Positions 57,315-64,000 of a DNA stretch of 64,000 nt are shown here, in pieces. The translations under genes and the position numbers were made by a program. The stretch lies in assembly GCA_008933995.1 (NCBI GenBank), contig WARS01000034.1, positions 3,760,707 through 3,824,706 on the forward strand. Direction: 5' to 3'. How positions within the stretch are numbered: the first letter of the stretch is position 1; each line of letters starts with the position of its first letter. Under the pieces are notes generated by a model that did not search any database, was not told where the DNA came from, and was given only the letters and a program-made list of their open reading frames with translations. The stretch comes from Datnioides undecimradiatus. Its lineage: Eukaryota > Chordata > Actinopteri > Lobotiformes > Datnioididae.

Positions 57315-57420
57315 CCTTAACCAACTGTACATTCCCATAACCCAAACCTTGACCTTTCCCTAAACCACACCAGGATTTGTCCTTGCCTGAATCTAATCAA
57401 ACCAAAGTTATGCTATCATG
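57315..57420 (-). repeat. Degenerate CCTAAACC-type interspersed repeat
   Basis: Contains CCCTTAACCAACTG, CATAACCCAAACC, TTTCCCTAAACCACACCAGG and GCCTGAATCTAATCAAACC, resembling a telomere-like fish dispersed repeat that I recall. Weak match. Confidence 0.3.
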
Positions 57421-59959
57421 CCAGTGGGGGTGTCGGATCAACAGCTCTGTCTCGTTCTCGATAACAGACTACATATCTTGTCATTTAATTTGAAGCATCC
57501 GTTAGCTATGGCTCATCCTCTTGTCATCTGTAAGTCTGTGGCTCAGGAACACGTCGCTCCGTCCTTCTGTCCTCTCTCGCTTTGCCTTCTCTGAAAAAGT
57601 AACTTTTTAAAATGCCTTGTTTTGAAATACAAATAAAAAGGCACATGGCAAATGTTTTATTAGCAAACTAACTGAATATATAATGACTTTATTACAACAC
57701 ACTGTGCTCTACTGTGCTTTTGATGACAGTGTAAACATCCCAAATCTTTTAGCACTCTCCCTGTGTGTCATAAGGAGAGAGATGAACATTTAAGGAGTTC
57801 TTAAAATGAGTTTTTCCTAGACTTCATTTCAATGAGTCTTCCAAACCACACATAAAATGGAGAACAAATATTTCCACATTAATTTAGATGAATGCGTGGC
57901 ACGGCGCAGAGGCAATGTGTTGCATATTAACACATGTTTGTCTTTATTTGACTTCTGATTTGAATAAATGGATGCCATTTCTCACTTGAAGTGCTTCCCC
58001 TCCCCATGTTTTCCAAGAGTTTTACATTTCTCGGAAACCGAGGGTAAAAGCCAGTAATAGCATAATGTTTGCCACACCCACTTATACACATTTGGCTCCA
58101 TCCGGTGTCGACAGACTGTAAAAAGGGCGAAAATTAATAAAGGCATAATGCTAACAGGCACCAAGAGAGCGTTTGCATCACTGGCAAGTTAGCTGCACTT
58201 TGCTTGTACCCAGATGGCCGTTGTGTATCCACGAGCTATCAAAATACAATTTCGGAGCCTTCTGTTTGCAGATGGGCGTACAAGCCAAATTTGCTTCATA
58301 AACTTTAATGAGAAGTTGTGGATCATTTATCACATCTTAATGCTCGTAATAAATCATTCATTGTGATGGGAAGATGGGAATCAATGCAGCTCCAGCAGGT
58401 GAGAGGGATCTGCCATATTTCCGTTTGCGTTTGGTGTCTTCTGTCAGACTATTCGCAAATGAGAGTTTTGTCATTGCACATCTGGCTTTATTTCGGGAAC
58501 GGTAACCCAGTGTCTCTCATCCTTTCCAATCCATGCATCCCAGAGACAAAGACTGGACCTGTATCAGCAGTGCAGTGTGGGAAAATCTTGGCTTTAGTGT
58601 GTCGGCATTTGGCAGTGAAACTAGCCAGCAGGGCTTGTTTGTGTTCTGAATATCAGATTACAATAATGCATGCCAAATTGCCTTCAGCTTTATGCCAATG
58701 CATGCTGCTACTTCAGAGGGCAAAGTTCCATTGTACTGAGAGCCATCTGACAAGTTGTGGCGTCCCGAAGTGCATTACGAGTGTTTCCAATATTGAGTAA
58801 GTCGGCGCAGTCATTACTTAAAATCACCTGTAACCATTTCATAAATCATTTCAAACGGTGTCATTTTAAAAAATAGCTTTTTATATTTAGAATCTCTGCC
58901 TCCCTTGTACTCCATTGTAGTATTTAATATTTATGAAAGGACTGTAACTCATCCCTTCTAGAGTAACACAAGCAAGGAGACGTTTACTATAAATACGTAT
59001 GTACATTAGTGTTATCTAGAAGGGCCTCTGGTGTTTGTTTACAACAGTGCTCTAAGGTTACATCACTGTCTAGGAGGATAGAAATCGCTTTGTTTGCAGT
59101 TTGTCTTTGCATAAACAATAGATTTGCAAAATTCTTTTCTGGTATTTTACAAAAGCCCCGTCCCCAGGAAAGAATATTGGACATTTCTGCAAAACTCTGG
59201 AATACATTCAGTGGTTGTTGTGGTTTTTTTGCATGCACTGTCAGCTGTTTTTGAAATCCCCACTTTGTCCAAGGTCTGTGCATGAACATTTGGTTATGGT
59301 AATGGTTAGGACAGGAAAAAGCTGGTGGATAGTAAATACATTTTGTGATCAGGGTAAGGCAACAAAACACCGCGAAGGTTTTGACCTTGTGTTGTGCAAT
59401 GATGCATCATGTTTTGTTTTCGTGAGACTTCCTGTTTAGTTTGTTTAGTTTAAAGGAACATTCCAAAGGGCAACTTTAAGGTCAGACTCAAATGTTCATT
59501 ACTGATTTGTGACTAGACACAGACTCTAATCTCCCGTATGACAGACTAATGTTCCACATGCTCATCATGCACTCGACCTCCACGCCCATATTTCTCTACT
59601 GCATAACACATATGACGCGTATACCTCCTCCAGTGGCCCTGATGGTGGACGTAAATTATGAGGTGCAGACTCATCCAGCATGGACATGATTCCTGAGATA
59701 GTGAGGCGTCATTTCCATATTTGTCACCTTGCATCTCAGTTCAGTCTGTTGCAACCTAAATACCACAACATTTACTAGTTTTTACTGAGGTCGCAACACA
59801 AAACAAGAAATAAAGGTTGCTTCCCCAAACAGTAGGGAAGTAAAGGCCATTTGTCCTGTATGTAAAGTGAAAGTGTATTCATTGCTATAATCAAAAAATA
59901 GCTTGATCATAGTGGAAGCACAGCTGTTTTCCTTGTTCAGTGCCTAGGTCAATGTCTGT

Positions 59960-60150
59960 ATGCTAAAAGTGTAGCTACAGCCTTTTAGCTTAGCTTAGCA
60001 TAAAGACTGCAAGCAGTGGGAAAGCCTGGGTCTGTTTTATAGACACAAGTTTCCACCTGTTTCCAGTCTTTATACTAAGCTAGGCTAATGGCGTCTCTGC
60101 AAGGAAGTGGCTTTGCATGTTTCCCAAAGTGTCAAACTCTTCTTTAGCCA
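59960..60150 (+). repeat. TTAGCATAAAG-family foldback repeat, medium copy
   Basis: The core 59,985-60,088 is an imperfect foldback: TTAGCTTAGCATAAAGACTG at left and CAGTCTTTATACTAAGCTAG at right. It is followed by GTTTCCCAAAGTGTCAAACT, the family's usual 3' tail as I recall. Compare 42,990-43,035 and 26,577-26,856. Confidence 0.6.
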
Positions 60151-60581
60151 GAAGTAATATGATATAGTACAGTTTTTAGTTTGAAATTCCCTTTGCAGCT
60201 GAGGATAACTTATCTTTAAGAGACACATGAAATGTCTCAGCGGCTCATAATGTTTATCAGCATGTGACTTTCTTCACAAATTTGCAACGATGCGATGTAG
60301 GTGGACGCGTCGCTGGGGAGAACACGCGTGTCAAAACACACAAATCAGAGGCTGGAGAGGAGGGAACAGTAATAACAGCATCAGGCCACAGTGTTACCAC
60401 TCCCCACTCCATTTCCCTCGTTCTCACTCTCTGCCTGTAACCCTTAAAGTTGCACGATTTTCTTGATTTGAGTCGGGATAATCCTCCTAAGGGATTTGGT
60501 CGGTGATCACTGCAGGAGGGGCTGGCAGGGTGAACACACTGTTGGCTGTTTCATTCAGTATATGAAATCACATCACACATC

Positions 60582-60599
60582 TCCCTCCCTCCCTCCCTC
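60582..60599. repeat. (CCCT)n microsatellite
   Basis: Four CCCT units, followed by a short CTAT run. Confidence 0.9.
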
Positions 60600-62813
60600 A
60601 CCTATCTATCTACTTTATATGGCAGCACATCCATCCTCTTATCTGTGTATCCATCCCAGCCTCTAATTCGAACCAAATTTCCATCCATCTTTCAAACTGA
60701 CAAATTGAAAGTGATATTTTCCATTGTGTCAGGATGCTGAGATATATTTCAAGACATGTTTCACGTTTTAAAAAAAAAACTTTTTTTTTTTTCGTTTAAA
60801 TTTAAACTGCACTTTTATTTCAGCCCAGCACAATAACACATTTGTTATCTCTGAGTGCTGGAATGGAATGCTTTAATCAGTCCTTTATTCATTTCTGCGG
60901 GGATTCATTTCCTGGTGAACACTAATATTCTGTTATGTTATGATTACCGCATTTTACTTCCTATAATTCCAGTCATCTCTCACACCAGATAATACTGAAA
61001 GACCAGAGCGATGCGCTTCACGCTTCCGCTCCCCTTTGACGGGAGACCAAATTTGATCAATTATGCAAATGAGGCAAAACCCATTTTTGTTCCTTGCTCC
61101 GTTCAGATCCGAACTTCCTTCCCTCGCCTCTGCTGCGCAACAACAAATAACTTTTGGAACACGCATCATCTCCCAATTACTCCTCAATTCTCAAACAGCA
61201 TGCACACTGGAATTCAGACATGACGCGCCAGCTAATCAGTGATGTGCAAAGTGACGCGCGTATTGAATCTTTTGCCCACAGGAGTGCATCACATGCTCTG
61301 CAAATGTTAAGAGAATTCGACATACAGCATGTGTTTCTCTGTTAGCGCTTTCATGTCTCATGTATTCTGCATGGAACCTTGGTTAGGAAGCGACACTGCT
61401 TTGTGCATTATTCAATGACACATGGGTGCATAGGCTTTTGCTGCATAAACTGCCTTGTTGTAGCCAAACTGACTGCAGAAGTTCAATTTGAAGCGTTTTC
61501 TTTATGCTGAGACAACCTTCCCTTTTCCCTAACGCACATCATAACAAGGCATGAAATGGTGTTTGGCCTTGGGTTGAACCCCATAACAATCCCTGAGAAC
61601 AAAGGCACTAAAACCACCCATGTGTCCCAAGATGATTCATTCAAGTGACTGAGCTTCTTTCTGAAGTTTAAACTTCATTCTAACACTACAGTACAGTAGA
61701 CACTGTGTTGAGTTAGCAGATGGCTACAATACTTCATCTCTTAACTGAATAACTCATGTATTCAAGTACATTTAAAAATGGAGGCATACTGCACTGTAAC
61801 ACTGCAACTCTATCTGCCACTAAGTTACATAGCTGGATTGCCAACCACATGCAGTCTATGCAATCTTCTCCTAATTCTAATCAGCCCACATAACATTTTG
61901 TATGTATATTTCTTGTAATACAGAAAACAATGCTGAAGTATTGCTGTTTTTGTGAGGATGCCAAGCAGCCAGGAGAGACTCCAGGACCTTACTGTAATGC
62001 TCGGCCAAGAAGTAGTCCCAGGCATGACCCCCCTGCAAAACCACACCTTGTCCTAAATTTCTCAAAGTCATGCAGTCATACTGTACATACCTCTTAGCAA
62101 GAGCCGACTCAATAATTGATCACTTTGGCTCGGTTTTACTACATGTTGTGAGCAGTTCTGCGGTCGGAGGACAGGAGAAAAGTTGAAAATATCTTCATCT
62201 TGCATTTTAGATTCTCTCTCTCTGTTTCTAACACATGCACAGTTTGCAACAGGGGAAGGGGACCGCACTGTGGAACAAATGAATCAAACATGACAGAGGA
62301 AATGTGGAATTAATGAATCCTTGTCATTTATCTTTAATGTCAATCATTGAAGCGGTTGCACAGTTTCATTTAGATGCATGCATTTGCTTTGCATTTGGAT
62401 GTGGTTTCACGTCAGGTGGGATATCCCACATCAGACCGTCACATAGGTTGTCATTTATAATTAAGGGGACTTAAAAGGCTTTCAGATGGTTAGACTCTCT
62501 CTCATTCACCTTTAACTCCTTAAGTCTTATGGAGCAAAGGTTAAATGGAAAGGAGTAAGATGAGAGGAAATGGTACATAAGTGCGTAACCTTATCAGAGG
62601 ACTGATAAATAGAATTTGGACAAATATGGTAAAAACATGTGTAAAGTTAACTGAGAGTCAGGGCAGATGATGGATGAGCTCACACTGACCTTAGCCAGTT
62701 GTCTGTTTGCTGATACATCTGTTTGCTAAAGAGGCAAGTGGAGTGATTAGTTCTGCTCCAGATACTGTCACATAATACTTAAGTGCCATTGTGTTTACTC
62801 AGGGCCACACAGT

Positions 62814-62829
62814 CACACACACACACACA
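62814..62829. repeat. (CA)n microsatellite
   Basis: Eight CA units in FRMPD4 intron 1. Confidence 0.9.
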
Positions 62830-63594
62830 GCAAATGAACTGCAAACCTCCATACAGTACAATATGCATACTTTAATATATGCATACACTGGCGCTGGCAT
62901 CAATCCTCGCATGAATATACATGTGTCAACATGAGGTCAAGACTTGAAACTGTTCCTCCACTGACTGAGCATGGGTATTACATCCCCTAATTGGACTGAA
63001 ATGAATCGACTAATTCAATTTAAAGTCAATCGAAAAGCCAAACGTTAGTTCAGACCTCCTGCTTCTCTGACCGTAGCGGAGTGAAGCTGGTTGGAAATGG
63101 GTTAGCGTTACATCTGAGCTGCACAGCTGCATTTCTCATGTGGAAGTGCAACAAATTGGAAGATTGTTAGCGGTTAAAAAAAAAAAACCCTCAATACGTT
63201 GGAAGCAAACCACGAGCAGTCACTGAATCAGAAGCTGTCCGTTTAGTATACCTCATGCTTTGTTTAACCGCTTTTTATGCTATAGCTGCCACATACAGCA
63301 GCTCATATGGAAACAATGTACCTGAGGCATATATTCTTTAAAAGCCAAATGAAATCAGTTCATTTCATTATCGCTGCACATGCTTCGAAGTGTTTCCATG
63401 TGGTCCTGCTTGTGCAATGTTTGGTTAGGGGTTGGTTGGTCACTATTATGATTTTCATGATTGTTAAAAGAATGGCATTATTCAAGGAATGCTCTAAGAG
63501 AGTGTTAGAGTGGCATGTTGGAGTCCCTTGGCTTCACATGGCGGGCTTTTATTCTATTGGTGCAGAAGCAGCAAAACTTGGGAAACATAAGTCC

Positions 63595-63720
63595 AGTTTT
63601 GGCCCTGGTTCCAGGCTTCATGCTCAGCTAGGCTAACTGCATCCTCGCTCCAGCTCTCACAGATGTGAGGTTGATACGGATCATCTCCACTCCCAGACAG
63701 ACAGCAAATAAGCATATAAT
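63595..63720 (+). repeat. TTAGCATAAAG-family repeat, 3' fragment
   Basis: GGTTCCAGGCTTCATGCTCA, GCTAGGCTAACTGCATCCTC, then CAGACAGACAGCAAATAAGC occur in the family's order. Diverged copy. Confidence 0.5.
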
Positions 63721-64000
63721 GTGCGATGTTGAACATTTCCTGGGTTTAAGGTTCCATGTCTTAAAGTGCATCATTTGTCAAAGTGCTCGAGAAGATACTC
63801 AAATGTGTGGCAACATGTTGATCTGTGTCATATCCAACCCTTCTGCACTTCTTGTTTTCTTTCTTTATGCTGCTAATGCACTCGGAGACTGAAGAGATTT
63901 TTCATCCTGACATTGTGATTCAAGAAACGAGACATGAGCATAAGTGCTTCGTATTCATCCTAATGATCAGCATCCTCCTGTGTAATCTTATTTAGGCAGC

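Larger units (their letters stand above)
55512..64000 (+). other. frmpd4: FRMPD4 intron 1 (5' part, runs off window end)
   Basis: More than 8.4 kb without a recognisable FRMPD4 exon. It holds microsatellites, copies of the TTAGCATAAAG repeat near 60.0 and 63.65 kb, and a CCCT run at 60.58 kb. The 160-codon frame at 58,318-58,800 has no family resemblance and is taken as chance. Confidence 0.65.

Noticed and set aside
58318..58800. 160-codon plus-strand frame in FRMPD4 intron 1
   Set aside because: It has no recognisable domain, no splice-site context and no coding-like third-position bias. Frames of this length are expected a few times in 64 kb.
1..64000. CRISPR arrays, operons, riboswitches or phage modules
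   Set aside because: The window is eukaryotic, and the only regular arrays are di- and tetranucleotide microsatellites.

Overview
This window is vertebrate nuclear DNA, almost certainly from a ray-finned (probably percomorph) fish. The genes have many introns with GT/AG borders, exons are short and widely spaced, CA/GT microsatellites are frequent, and several interspersed repeats match sequences I recall as common in percomorph genomes. There are no operons, CRISPR arrays or bacterial genes.

Three recognisable genes lie in the order ARHGAP6 (minus strand), MSL3 (plus), FRMPD4 (plus). This is the same order and orientation that I recall from human Xp22.2. About 1-11,439 is part of ARHGAP6 intron 1, and 11,440-11,934 is the coding part of ARHGAP6 exon 1 (165 codons). 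A 3.9-kb head-to-head interval follows. MSL3 is complete: 14 coding exons between 15,799 and 23,955 keep frame at every junction and give 545 residues with a chromo-barrel domain and a split MRG domain. A poly(A) signal lies at 25,577. From about 25.6 kb to the window end is intergenic or FRMPD4-associated sequence. A recognisable FRMPD4 first coding exon sits at 55,471-55,511 and the rest of that gene is beyond the window.

Upstream of that exon are two further plus-strand coding candidates, each starting with ATG and ending at a canonical donor: 28,013-28,269 and 36,578-36,627. All three exons end in phase 2, so each could splice to the same FRMPD4 second exon. The first can also splice in frame into the second. 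They are the best candidates here for undescribed structure: alternative FRMPD4 promoters and N-termini, or a separate unrecognised gene.

Mobile DNA includes a 1,574-bp Tc1/mariner element of DD37E type with TA target duplication, double (IR/DR) terminal repeats and a transposase broken by two frameshifts. There is also a decayed LINE ORF2 tail on the minus strand near 51.1-51.35 kb, a 202-bp foldback MITE at 14.7 kb, and remnants of about five short fish repeat families. Other structural oddities are a near-perfect hairpin carrying mirrored E-box and TAATTA sites (39,057-39,101), a 60-bp unbroken purine-pyrimidine alternation in MSL3 intron 13, and a three-codon uORF whose stop overlaps the MSL3 start codon.

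The three genes are not one pathway: RhoA GTPase regulation (ARHGAP6), H4K16 acetylation through the MSL complex (MSL3) and postsynaptic scaffolding (FRMPD4). They are neighbours by conserved synteny.
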